8,420 bases of DNA from Acidobacteriota bacterium (GTDB taxonomy: Bacteria > Acidobacteriota > Terriglobia > Terriglobales > Acidobacteriaceae), in NCBI GenBank assembly GCA_021781255.1, contig JAJXXG010000552.1, positions 1 through 8,420 on the forward strand, written 5' to 3'. The position numbers were made by a program, and so were the translations under genes. The notes beneath the pieces are model-generated. The model worked only from the letters and a program-made list of their open reading frames with translations, was not told where the DNA came from and did not search any database. Below, piece after piece: positions 1 through 6,534 of this stretch. Each line of letters starts with the position of its first letter. Within the stretch, counting starts at the first letter, position 1.

Positions 1-1291
1 GGGTGCCAGTGAGCGGGCCGGTTGCGGCACCAGTTTGGTGGGTTCTCGCCCTTTGCGCAGAGGAACGAGGAGACGTTGGGGCGCGGGAGATTTGTGGCTG
101 GGCGGGAGTGCCTGCGGCGTAGACGAGCTTTCCGCTGACAACGCCGGCGGCCTCAATGCCAGGATCGATACTGCTGCGGAGGGTGCGCAGCGCATCGAGG
201 CCGGCGGCCACGGGGATGCGGTCGAGCTCGACGGAGAAGTGCGGTGGCGCGTCCGCGCTGAGTTTATCGCCGGTGAGCCGGATGCGGCCAGCACCAAGGG
301 GCGAGTTGCAGTCCAGGTTTTCCAGGCTGCGCTGCGTGTAGTGGTAGACAAAGCTGCAGTTGGCGTCGAAGTCGAGGGGCGCTGCGGGAGTGAATTCGGC
401 GCGGTGAACGCCGGCGGCGCGCAGGCGTGTAGTGATCTGGGCCGCATCGGCGGTGCCATCGAGGTGCAACTCGCCGGTGAGGTCGCCGCGCCAGCCGGGA
501 TCGGAACCGGTAAGCAGGCGTGCGAGCTGGCCAAGCTGCGCCTGGCGCCAGTCGAGATCGAGATGCACTGGCATTCGATGCAGTTCGGATGCGCCGCGTA
601 CGGTGGCCTCCATGCGCACCACGCCGGTGTCTTCCTGGTAGAGGCTCACGTCTGTGCGGGCCGGCTGGCCGCGCAGGCGGATGCGCCATTCGCCGGGATT
701 CTCTTGCCAAACGGAGAGATCGGCGTTGACGATGGAGAACGGCAGCTTTTCTATGCCGTTCTTGAAGTCGATGCGAGAGTTTGTGGCCTCAAGGTACGGT
801 AGCGGCGCCACGCGGCGTGGGCCGGCGCCGGATGGCGAGCCGTCTCTGGATGCCGACCCGGTCTGCGCAGCGGCGGTGCGGAAGAGCGAGTCGAGGTTCC
901 ATTGGCCGGGCGCGGCGCGAACCAGGTTGAGGCTGGCTTCGTCCACGCTGATTTTGCCGATCTCGAGGCGGCCGCGCCACAGCGCAAGCAACCGGATGGA
1001 AGCAGTGACTTTGTTCGCGTGGAGCACCGGCTCGGTGCCGTAGGCGGGATCTTCGGCAACGCTCAGATCGGTGAGCACGAAGCCGGGCCAGGGCAGAAGA
1101 CGCACTTCCACTGAGGAAAGGTGTACCGGCCGGCCGAGCGATCGTGACATGAGGCTGGTGATTTGGCCCTTGTAACGGCTTACGCTGACAAGCGGAGGCA
1201 CGACGAGCACAAGCACAATAATCGCAATGGCAATGAGGGCAATCCGCAATCGGCTGCGCAATCTTTGTCGGCTCTCGGCACTGTTTGTCAT
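1..1291 (-). CDS. AsmA-like envelope protein (partial, C-terminus beyond left edge)
   Basis: The minus-strand frame from the ATG at 1291 stays open to the left edge, giving at least 430 residues and no stop. Residues 1-15 are basic (several Arg), followed by one hydrophobic helix at about 16-36, so this is an N-terminally anchored protein with a large periplasmic part. Residues 45-135 resemble the AsmA N-terminal region: a 'GRPVHLSSVEVRLLPWPG' stretch at 53-70, then 'LTDLSVAEDP' and 'IGKISVDEASLNLVR'. Residues 165-195 have the 'NSRIDFKNG...NADLSV' pattern common in AsmA/DUF748-type proteins. AsmA-like proteins are linked to outer-membrane assembly and lipid transport between membranes; the exact role here is unknown. 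Full AsmA-like proteins usually run 600 residues or more, so a sizeable C-terminal part is missing. The start has only a weak ribosome site (AAAAGAG) and lies 14 nt after a large inverted repeat. It is the last visible gene of a minus-strand run behind the alcohol dehydrogenase. Confidence 0.8.
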   Translation of the reverse strand, partial: MTNSAESRQRLRSRLRIALIAIAIIVLVLVVPPLVSVSRYKGQITSLMSRSLGRPVHLSSVEVRLLPWPGFVLTDLSVAEDPAYGTEPVLHANKVTASIRLLALWRGRLEIGKISVDEASLNLVRAAPGQWNLDSLFRTAAAQTGSASRDGSPSGAGPRRVAPLPYLEATNSRIDFKNGIEKLPFSIVNADLSVWQENPGEWRIRLRGQPARTDVSLYQEDTGVVRMEATVRGASELHRMPVHLDLDWRQAQLGQLARLLTGSDPGWRGDLTGELHLDGTADAAQITTRLRAAGVHRAEFTPAAPLDFDANCSFVYHYTQRSLENLDCNSPLGAGRIRLTGDKLSADAPPHFSVELDRIPVAAGLDALRTLRSSIDPGIEAAGVVSGKLVYAAGTPAQPQISRAPTSPRSSAQRARTHQTGAATGPLTGT

Positions 1292-1304
1292 GGGCTCTTT
1301 TGAT

Positions 1305-1370
1305 TCTAGAGCCTGTCATTAACTTTTGCGTGGCCTGCGCAGGTCGCGGGAGTTAATGACAGGTTCTAGA
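1305..1370. repeat. 66-nt nested inverted repeat (REP/MITE-like hairpin)
   Basis: The outer arms at 1305-1324 (TCTAGAGCCTGTCATTAACT) and 1351-1370 are reverse complements at 19 of 20 positions. Inside them, 1329-1336 pairs with 1341-1348 around a GCGC loop. Read as plus-strand RNA, the three imperfect positions (1311/1364, 1331/1346, 1333/1344) are all G-U wobbles, so all 28 pairs form; read from the minus strand they become C-A mismatches. The element fills the gap between the alcohol dehydrogenase and the AsmA-like gene and includes the dehydrogenase stop codon at 1366-1368. No T-tract follows on either side, so it is not a classical intrinsic terminator. A mobile palindromic repeat (REP or MITE type) is the likeliest reading, but no second copy is in the window. 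Confidence 0.7.
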
Positions 1371-2358
1371 GGACGATAACGGCGGAGCCGTCGCCGGTTT
1401 CGTGTTTGACGGCCTGAAGGGCGAGGTTGGCGTCGTCGAGCGGGAAGGTTTGGACCCCGGGGCGGAAATCGAGGTCGCGCGCGAGGGCGAGGAAGTCGCG
1501 CGCATCCTGGCGCGTCATATTGGCGACACTGCGGATCTGGCGCTCGCCCCAGAGCAGGCGGTCGTAGTCGAAGGCGGGCATCTGGTCGAGATGGATGGCG
1601 TTGATGGCGACGATGCCGCCCTTGCGCAGAGCGGAAAGCGCGCTGACGACGACTTTGCCAGCGGGAGCGAAGGTAATGGCTCGGTCGAGCTCGACGGGGG
1701 GCTTCGCGTCGTCGTCGCCGACCCAGGTGGCGCCGAGCGAACGGGCGGCCTTGCGGTGCGACTCGCCGCGGGTGACGACATAGACCTCGCAATCCCAGGA
1801 TTGAAGAATGCGAATGGCGAGCGAGGCGGAGCTGCCGAAGCCATAAAGGCCAACGCGGTCGCCACGCTCGACGCCTGCGACGCGCAGGCTGCGGAAGCCA
1901 ATGACTCCGGCGCAGAGCAGCGGTGCGGCGTGGATGGGATCGAGTCCGGCAGGAAGGGGGTTGGCGAAATCTGCGCGGACGGCGGCGAATTGGGCGTAAC
2001 CGCCATTGACCGAGTAGCCGGTGAAGACGGGGCGGTCGCAAAGGTTCTCCATGCCGTGACGGCAGAACCAGCAATCGCCGTCCACGCCGCCGATCCAAGA
2101 GACGCCGACGCGTGTACCGATGGGCAGGCTTGCGGTAGCGCCTTCAACCACTTCGCCGACGATTTGATGGCCGGGGATGATACGCGGGTGGAGGGGCTTG
2201 AGATCGCGCTCCACGATGTGGAGATCGGTGCGGCAGACGCCGCAGGCGATGACTTTGAGGAGCACTTCGCCGTGATGCGGCTCGGGGCACGGAAGATCCT
2301 GGACGGAAAGCCAGGCGCCGGAGGTGGTTTGCGTGGAGTCGAAGACGGCTGCGCGCAT
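1366..2358 (-). CDS. Zinc-dependent medium-chain alcohol dehydrogenase
   Basis: This 330-residue protein is a full-length cytoplasmic oxidoreductase of the zinc-binding alcohol dehydrogenase family, which interconverts alcohols and aldehydes or ketones with NAD(P). The N-terminal GroES-like catalytic domain has the catalytic zinc ligands Cys42 (GVCRTDLH), His64 (PGHQ, where most relatives have PGHE) and Cys149 (APLLCAG). The structural-zinc loop is at about 91-107 with Cys96, Cys99 and Cys107, but the usual first Cys is Asp93 (GGVDGDCWFC). The Rossmann fold begins with GFGSSA at 173-178. The 'LLCAGVIGFRSL' and 'FTGYSVNGGYAQF' segments match the subgroup modelled as TIGR02822, judged from memory. 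The ATG at 2358 is supported by GAGGGAG seven bases upstream. The substrate cannot be told from sequence. The gene lies 83 bp after a small membrane protein gene and 74 bp before the AsmA-like gene, all on the same strand. Confidence 0.92.
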   Translation of the reverse strand: MRAAVFDSTQTTSGAWLSVQDLPCPEPHHGEVLLKVIACGVCRTDLHIVERDLKPLHPRIIPGHQIVGEVVEGATASLPIGTRVGVSWIGGVDGDCWFCRHGMENLCDRPVFTGYSVNGGYAQFAAVRADFANPLPAGLDPIHAAPLLCAGVIGFRSLRVAGVERGDRVGLYGFGSSASLAIRILQSWDCEVYVVTRGESHRKAARSLGATWVGDDDAKPPVELDRAITFAPAGKVVVSALSALRKGGIVAINAIHLDQMPAFDYDRLLWGERQIRSVANMTRQDARDFLALARDLDFRPGVQTFPLDDANLALQAVKHETGDGSAVIVL

Positions 2359-2413
2359 GGGAGAGCTCCCTCAAAGACAAGGGTAGCGCGGTGGCGTCAG
2401 CGGGGCCACCAGA

Positions 2414-2431
2414 GTTGGCGGGGTTGGCGGG
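2414..2431. repeat. Perfect tandem 9-mer duplication
   Basis: GTTGGCGGG occurs twice back to back at 2414-2422 and 2423-2431, in the 83-bp spacer between the small membrane protein gene and the dehydrogenase. Two copies are too few to imply a function. The rest of the spacer shows only the dehydrogenase ribosome-binding site. Confidence 0.6.
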
Positions 2432-2441
2432 TGCGCGGGGC

Positions 2442-2738
2442 CTACTTCCGCACCTTTGCCCGCACCCACAGCGTAAGGAAGTACGGCAGCGCCACCACCA
2501 GCACCAGCACGCCCGCCGGCAACCCAACGTAGCGGTACGTGTCCGCGGCGTGGCGCAATGCGTTCGGGTCAAAAAGGTTCCAAATCAGCAGTACAAAGAT
2601 GGCCAGGCACGTGGTGGCGAAAAACGTGAAAAAAGCCGCCGCAACCGCCAGCAGCAGGCTCTGGAACAGGCTGAATCCCTCCAGAGGGAACCCCCAAACC
2701 TTCCTCTTTCGTCCGCTTTGCGCCGGTTCGATAGCCAT
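2442..2738 (-). CDS. Small two-helix membrane protein, function unknown
   Basis: The 98-residue product has a basic N-terminal tail (GRKRK at 9-13) followed by two hydrophobic segments, about 23-53 and 70-92, and a basic C-terminus (RAKVRK). By the positive-inside rule both ends should face the cytoplasm, with a short outer loop (DPNALRHAADTY) between. I recognise no named domain; similar small proteins are, from memory, scattered in acidobacterial genomes. The ATG at 2738 has a good ribosome site, GAGAGAGG, seven bases upstream. It reads toward the alcohol dehydrogenase on the same strand with an 83-bp gap, so co-transcription is possible. Its 5' end faces the divergent plus-strand gene with only 32 bp between the two start codons, so its promoter probably lies inside that neighbour's coding region. 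Confidence 0.8.
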   Translation of the reverse strand: MAIEPAQSGRKRKVWGFPLEGFSLFQSLLLAVAAAFFTFFATTCLAIFVLLIWNLFDPNALRHAADTYRYVGLPAGVLVLVVALPYFLTLWVRAKVRK

Positions 2739-2756
2739 GTCATGACCTCTCTCGTC

Positions 2757-2762
2757 TAGAAT
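2757..2762 (+). promoter_or_regulatory. Possible -10 element of a leaderless transcript
   Basis: TAGAAT differs from the TATAAT consensus at one position and ends eight bases before the ATG at 2771, so transcription would begin at or next to the start codon. No Shine-Dalgarno is visible before that ATG, which agrees with a leaderless mRNA. The 16-18-base upstream positions carry no convincing -35 hexamer, so the call rests on the -10 match alone. Confidence 0.3.
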
Positions 2763-2770
2763 ACAAATTC

Positions 2771-3532
2771 ATGGCTAGCGGCGCACAAATCGAGCTATGG
2801 CATGCGGAGAAGGTCGCCACGCAGGTTGCTGTGCAGGAGGCGCCCAACGGCATCCGCTACGCGGCCTGGGGCGAAACCCGCATCTCCGACGCCGATCTGG
2901 AGCGGCTGGTCGGCGCCGCGCCCGCAACGCTCTCCGCCGCACTCCAGCAACGCGCCTACTACTTTGTTCCCCTGGCCATTGCCGACACGGGCGAGAACCT
3001 CGTCGCGCCCGGCTATTCTGTTGAACTCGGCGACCGCGCCGTCTGCCATCGCAACGCCGCCTTCGGCGATACGCAGGCCGTCTTCATCTCTACGCGCCTT
3101 GTTGAAGACCGCTTCGGCCTCGCCTTTGAATTCTTTATCAACCTGGCTCACAACTTTGTTGAGGCAGCCGGCGTTCCCGAGAGCTTCGCCACGCTGGTTT
3201 GGTCGCAGGCCGAGGCCCAGGTTCGCGGAGAAACCAGCCAGGACGCATGGGAGACGCGCCGCCGGGCCCAGAACCCTCAGCCAGCCCCAAAAGGCGGCCC
3301 GGCGACCATTGACGAACGCGCCCGCAACGGTTACTTCGAGTCGTCGTTCTCCGATGCTCTCGCCATCTACATGCTCTCGCTGGCCGTCGACTTCGACTAC
3401 CACGACCTGCGCGAGCGAGAGTACCCGCTCCTGGCCGCTCCGGCTCTCGCCGAGCGCCTGCGCCACGTCGCCGGCATCTTCCCTGCCAACCCCGGCTACG
3501 AATTCCAGGTTCTTTACCGCCGCAAAGGCTGA
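2771..3532 (+). CDS. Conserved-looking hypothetical protein, 253 residues
   Basis: The product has no signal peptide or membrane helix and looks cytoplasmic. I recognise no domain. Visible features are a mixed N-terminal half with an aromatic strand-like stretch (RAYYFVPLAI at 61-70), a single cysteine (Cys92, followed by His93), a segment 'FEFFINLAHNFVEAAG' at 119-134, a polar Gln/Pro/Gly-rich linker at about 155-180, and a helical C-terminal part with 'FDYHDLREREYPLLAAP'. Third-position G/C bias is strong throughout and the frame is uninterrupted, which supports real coding. ATG 2771 is chosen because the next in-frame ATG is at residue 201. No ribosome site precedes it; a TAGAAT hexamer directly upstream suggests a leaderless start. 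It is the only plus-strand gene in the window and converges on the oxidase operon. No function is proposed. Confidence 0.75.
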   Translation: MASGAQIELWHAEKVATQVAVQEAPNGIRYAAWGETRISDADLERLVGAAPATLSAALQQRAYYFVPLAIADTGENLVAPGYSVELGDRAVCHRNAAFGDTQAVFISTRLVEDRFGLAFEFFINLAHNFVEAAGVPESFATLVWSQAEAQVRGETSQDAWETRRRAQNPQPAPKGGPATIDERARNGYFESSFSDALAIYMLSLAVDFDYHDLREREYPLLAAPALAERLRHVAGIFPANPGYEFQVLYRRKG

Positions 3533-3689
3533 GCGCCGGTCTCCTGTTCCCTACGGCCTGCTCACTGTTCCCTGCCCTCAACACCCGGAACCCCAGTTCG
3601 CCCGAATTTCAGTTCGGCGCCGCATGTCGGCAACATTGCGTCCCTCCATTTCCTTGCAGCGCATCGGCGCGGGTTCTTCACAATTGCGG
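3533..3689. other. Convergent intergenic gap, no clear terminator
   Basis: This 157-bp gap separates the 3' ends of the plus-strand hypothetical gene and the oxidase operon. It holds two direct copies of CTGTTCCCT (3544-3552 and 3565-3573) and a weak hairpin at 3602-3617 (CCGAA, six-base loop, TTCGG). Neither is followed by a T-run, so no intrinsic terminator can be named for either gene. Confidence 0.5.
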
Positions 3690-4817
3690 CTATTGCGGGG
3701 AATCCATAGGTGGGGGCGTAGACACCGGCTTCGCCCCTCCGAAAAGCCCATAGCGCCAGAACATCACGAGCCACAGGATCACCCCGCCAATAAAGAGCGC
3801 CAGAAACAACGGAAACACCTCCCACTGTGTCTTGATGGCGAACTGGCCGGGATTGAAATACGGCTTCAGGTACGCATCGCGCAGAATGTCTCGCATCGTT
3901 ACCATGCACAGGAGCACGACGGCCAGGATACCCGGCACGTAGTAAGCGGCCACACGGATGTTCTCTTTACGCAGGGCATCGGACATGAGGAAGATGGCTG
4001 CAATGGCGCCCATTAAGCCAACCAGAAACAGAGCCGTGGCCAGCGGATTATCGCCCATGAACAGCAGGAGCAGGTCCCGCGGCAGGCTGACCAGGAACAC
4101 GATGCCCACGACGATCTGCGCCATCGTTGCGTACATGAATGCCTTGCCGCCGAACTGCAGAAGCTGGCGGGCGTACTCCTTGTCGCGCTTCCAGTTGGCC
4201 AGTGCCATGAACACAAGCAAAAGTCCGCCCACTGCCACGGCCGCAACCATGAAGTGCAGAAAACGGGGAATCAGCGTTGGCTCCGACAGGTTGAGATTCC
4301 AGCCGGCGGGGTTGGCAAAATACTTCGCGCCCCAGCGCGATGGCGTCTGGCTGAGCGTGATGTTGTTGCTGAACGCAAAGCCGATCAGGAAGACCAGGAT
4401 CGTGCTGAATAGCATTAACCGCCCGGCCTTCGCCGGATGCTGGCCGCCGCGAAACGAAACGTAATAGAAGCCGTAGTAGGCGATGACGAGACAGACCAGA
4501 ACAAGGAGCCATGGCCAGGCCATGATGATGGACGACGTGTAGAAGAACTGCCCGTAAAGCACCTGTAGAAAGAGCAGCGGAGCAACGCCCAAAGTGATGG
4601 TTGCCGGCAACAGAACGGGTAACTTCTTGGCCACGTCGGAAAAGATGCGGTTCTTCGAGCGCCACTTCGACACCAGTGCAAGAACAGCCCCGCCGAGCAT
4701 GAAATTCATGGCAAGGATGTGGAGGACGAAGGTCACAATCAGGAGTAGTTTGAAGACCCAGTAGGGCGCCGGCAGCGGGTTCGGGTCCATTGCAGGAATG
4801 AGGTTGGTCTGCATCAT
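3690..4817 (-). CDS. Cytochrome bd-superfamily oxidase, small subunit (CydA-like paralogue)
   Basis: This is a 375-residue integral membrane protein with about nine helices (near 21-50, 67-90, 96-122, 132-151, 187-208, 226-245, 257-279, 290-308 and 335-355). It sits where cydB would, two bases after the stop of the large subunit, yet it resembles that subunit: TM1 'VLHILAMNFMLGG' (His33) parallels the partner's 'VLHVFVSHFAVGG' (His23), and 'LRDAYLKPY' at 312-320 parallels 'VRESVRLPY'. His188 (FLHFMVAAVAVGG) sits where E. coli CydA has heme b558 ligand His186. Positions matching the partner's Glu104 and Glu111 are Pro102 and Cys109, so it probably lacks the active site. It has no CxxCH motif. 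The start is ATG 4817, with AAGGAGG nine bases upstream; a longer frame from 4877 overlaps the upstream gene and has no such site. It presumably forms a membrane heterodimer with the large subunit. Whether it binds heme is inference. Confidence 0.8.
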   Translation of the reverse strand: MMQTNLIPAMDPNPLPAPYWVFKLLLIVTFVLHILAMNFMLGGAVLALVSKWRSKNRIFSDVAKKLPVLLPATITLGVAPLLFLQVLYGQFFYTSSIIMAWPWLLVLVCLVIAYYGFYYVSFRGGQHPAKAGRLMLFSTILVFLIGFAFSNNITLSQTPSRWGAKYFANPAGWNLNLSEPTLIPRFLHFMVAAVAVGGLLLVFMALANWKRDKEYARQLLQFGGKAFMYATMAQIVVGIVFLVSLPRDLLLLFMGDNPLATALFLVGLMGAIAAIFLMSDALRKENIRVAAYYVPGILAVVLLCMVTMRDILRDAYLKPYFNPGQFAIKTQWEVFPLFLALFIGGVILWLVMFWRYGLFGGAKPVSTPPPMDSPQ

Positions 4818-4819
4818 GA

Positions 4820-6415
4820 TCAATTTCCTCCTTGCGTGGTGTTGATCCCCATGGTGCTGCGCTGTGTGTCCACCCACTGCGTCAGCGCGGCGCGCTGCTG
4901 GTCGCTCAGTTTCAGGTCCGGCATAAGCGGAAACAGGCCGGTTAGATCTTCCAGTGAGTCTGCGGCGGCAGTTGGGTCCTTATCCAGATCCTTGAAGAGC
5001 GGATCCTGCGCCTTCACCTGATGGCACATGCCGCAGTTCTGTTCAAACACCATCCTGCCGTCGGTCGCGGCGCTTGCAGCCGCGCTGGAAATTGGCTCGA
5101 TCGAATTCAAATACGCCGCCAGCGCGCCGCGTTCGGCATCGTTGCCGGCGAACGACGGCATGACACCGACGAACGGCGGCGTCACGCCGTTGTGCATAAA
5201 CTCAAGCCCGCCCAGCATGGCTTGAATCTTGTTTTGATCCCACTGGCGCAAGGCAATGTACTTCTTCAATCCCCTATAGGCATTGGCCGTGTGGCAGCTC
5301 TCGCAGTCTACGCGGAATATTTCGCGGCCCGCCGCAACCTGGTTGTCCGCTGTCAGTTCCCTGACGTCGATCCATTTCGCGGACTTCAGAACTCCCGCAT
5401 TGGTTACTTCGTCAAGGCTGAAGCCTCCATCCCCCGGCATCGTATTGGCGTACAGCGAATTTGCGTAGAGATAGTTCGAAATCACATAGGGCAGCCGGAC
5501 CGACTCGCGCACAAACTCGAACGAACCCATCGCGCCCAGCGCCACCAGCGCCACCACCAGGCTGAATGCCAGATGAATGCGCCGCGGAATGATGAGCGCC
5601 AGCAGGGCCAGGGCAAACGTTACGCACAGCAGCACCACGGCATCGATCGAGAATTGCGTGGCCGTAGGCATGGGGCCGCGGGCGCTGGCCCAAACGTCAG
5701 CAGGAATCCTGCGGATGTACCACCACCCCAGCAGCGGCAGCACCGCCAGGGCGGGCACCGTCCAAAGTGCACCCCAGCGCACGATGCGCCCCCTCAGGGC
5801 GGCGTCTTTCTGCACGCTCGCCGTGATCAGCGCGTACACTCCCGCCAGCGCCAGCGCAATCGCGGTGCGGAACGCCAGCGACGGAAAATACGTGGGATTG
5901 AAAAATCCCTTCCAAAACTCGTGGTTCTTTATCCAGCTTCCCGAGGTCAGCATGAAGGTGATAATCCCGTTGATAATCACCAGGCTCATGTATGCGGCGA
6001 TGAAATATATCCATCCGAACCACATGTGCAGCCGCGGCTCCAGTTTGTCCCAGCCGTACAGGTAGAACAGCGCGGCGGTGATCTCAAGAAAGAAAAACAC
6101 CCACTCGATGGCCCATCCCCACACATAAATGTGGATCAGGTTGCTCGTGGCCGTAGGGCTGATCAACCCGATAGTGAACCAGATGCCCACCCCGCTGATG
6201 ACGCCGAAGACCACCGTTACCAGCACAAAAAACTTGGTGTGCGCTTTCACCCAGTTGAGCAGCGCTGCGTCATTCCTGCGCCGGGCCTTGCGTTCCGTCA
6301 GCACCAGGAACAGCCCGCCTCCCACCGCGAAGTGAGAGACAAATACATGAAGAACGGCGACGACGGCGATCAGCAAGCCGGCGCCAAATGCAACATCCCA
6401 AACCGGATAGTTCAT
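4820..6415 (-). CDS. CydA-like oxygen reductase large subunit with two cytochrome c domains
   Basis: The 531-residue protein has a membrane part (about 1-315, eight helices) and a soluble part with two c-type heme domains. CydA-type features are His23 in TM1 (LHVFVSHFAVGGG; compare E. coli His19), Glu104 and Glu111 in 'AIEWVFFFLEITAALFYLYGWD' (compare Glu99/Glu107), and Glu304 with Arg307 and Pro309 in 'VRESVRLPY' (compare the E445-containing GRQPW segment). There is no Q-loop, Arg183 falls where heme b558 ligand His186 is expected, and no FRxM motif is seen for the Met393 ligand. Heme c sites are CESCH at 371-375, with Met419 (VMPSF) as likely sixth ligand, and CGMCH at 461-465, with Met498 (LMPD). 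Eight helices put both ends outside, as c-hemes require. It probably reduces O2 with electrons from c-type cytochromes rather than quinol. ATG 6415 is chosen because AGGAGG lies seven bases upstream; an in-frame ATG at 6442 has none. Confidence 0.87.
   Translation of the reverse strand: MNYPVWDVAFGAGLLIAVVAVLHVFVSHFAVGGGLFLVLTERKARRRNDAALLNWVKAHTKFFVLVTVVFGVISGVGIWFTIGLISPTATSNLIHIYVWGWAIEWVFFFLEITAALFYLYGWDKLEPRLHMWFGWIYFIAAYMSLVIINGIITFMLTSGSWIKNHEFWKGFFNPTYFPSLAFRTAIALALAGVYALITASVQKDAALRGRIVRWGALWTVPALAVLPLLGWWYIRRIPADVWASARGPMPTATQFSIDAVVLLCVTFALALLALIIPRRIHLAFSLVVALVALGAMGSFEFVRESVRLPYVISNYLYANSLYANTMPGDGGFSLDEVTNAGVLKSAKWIDVRELTADNQVAAGREIFRVDCESCHTANAYRGLKKYIALRQWDQNKIQAMLGGLEFMHNGVTPPFVGVMPSFAGNDAERGALAAYLNSIEPISSAAASAATDGRMVFEQNCGMCHQVKAQDPLFKDLDKDPTAAADSLEDLTGLFPLMPDLKLSDQQRAALTQWVDTQRSTMGINTTQGGN
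4827..4833 (-). promoter_or_regulatory. Ribosome-binding site of the oxidase small subunit
   Basis: AAGGAGG on the minus strand lies nine bases before ATG 4817 and fixes that start. It is built from the last codons of the large subunit (CAA GGA GGA, Gln-Gly-Gly), so ribosomes finishing the large subunit stop two bases from the next ATG, which favours coupled translation. Confidence 0.85.
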
Positions 6416-6422
6416 TAGGGCT

Positions 6423-6428
6423 CCTCCT
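6423..6428 (-). promoter_or_regulatory. Ribosome-binding site of the oxidase large subunit
   Basis: AGGAGG on the minus strand lies seven bases before ATG 6415. It selects this start over the in-frame ATG at 6442, which would add nine residues, is preceded by CCTTTAA and has no ribosome site. Confidence 0.85.
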
Positions 6429-6534
6429 GTTCCGGTATACATTTAAAGGGAAGGCAGTACGGCACAACTCCACCGCACCCCGCGCTCAGAGGAAAGAGAC
6501 TCTCAATTGATCTAATGTTCACGCTCGGGTTCGC

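Noticed and set aside
35..802. 255-codon plus-strand open frame opposite the AsmA-like gene
   Set aside because: The translation has no domain or membrane anchor, and the opposite strand carries a coherent AsmA-like protein; GC-rich antisense frames stay open by codon bias.
1402..2532. 376-codon plus-strand open frame opposite the alcohol dehydrogenase
   Set aside because: It mirrors the codon pattern of a clearly recognisable dehydrogenase and its product is an acidic Ala/Gly/Asp-rich sequence with no family features.
2755..2760. Third TCTAGA, as a possible partner of the two at the ends of the 1305-1370 repeat
   Set aside because: Only the hexamer is shared; none of the adjoining repeat sequence is present.
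3544..3573. Two CTGTTCCCT copies as a repeat array
   Set aside because: Two nine-base copies 21 bp apart lack regular spacers or palindromy and are too few for an array or CRISPR.
3602..3617. Hairpin CCGAA/TTCGG as a terminator between convergent genes
   Set aside because: The stem is only five pairs, with a bulged two-pair extension, and has no T-tract on either side.
2802..4016. 404-codon plus-strand open frame over the hypothetical gene and running into the oxidase operon
   Set aside because: It is a frame-shifted shadow: the translation is Ser/Arg/Pro-rich and crosses a gene boundary and an intergenic gap.
4818..4877. N-terminal extension of the oxidase small subunit from the ATG at 4877
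   Set aside because: The extra 20 residues are His-rich and hydrophilic and overlap the large subunit, while ATG 4817 has an AAGGAGG site at good spacing.
5021..6418. 465-codon plus-strand open frame opposite the oxidase large subunit
   Set aside because: The His/Arg/Gln-rich product is typical antisense noise, and the minus strand encodes conserved heme motifs.
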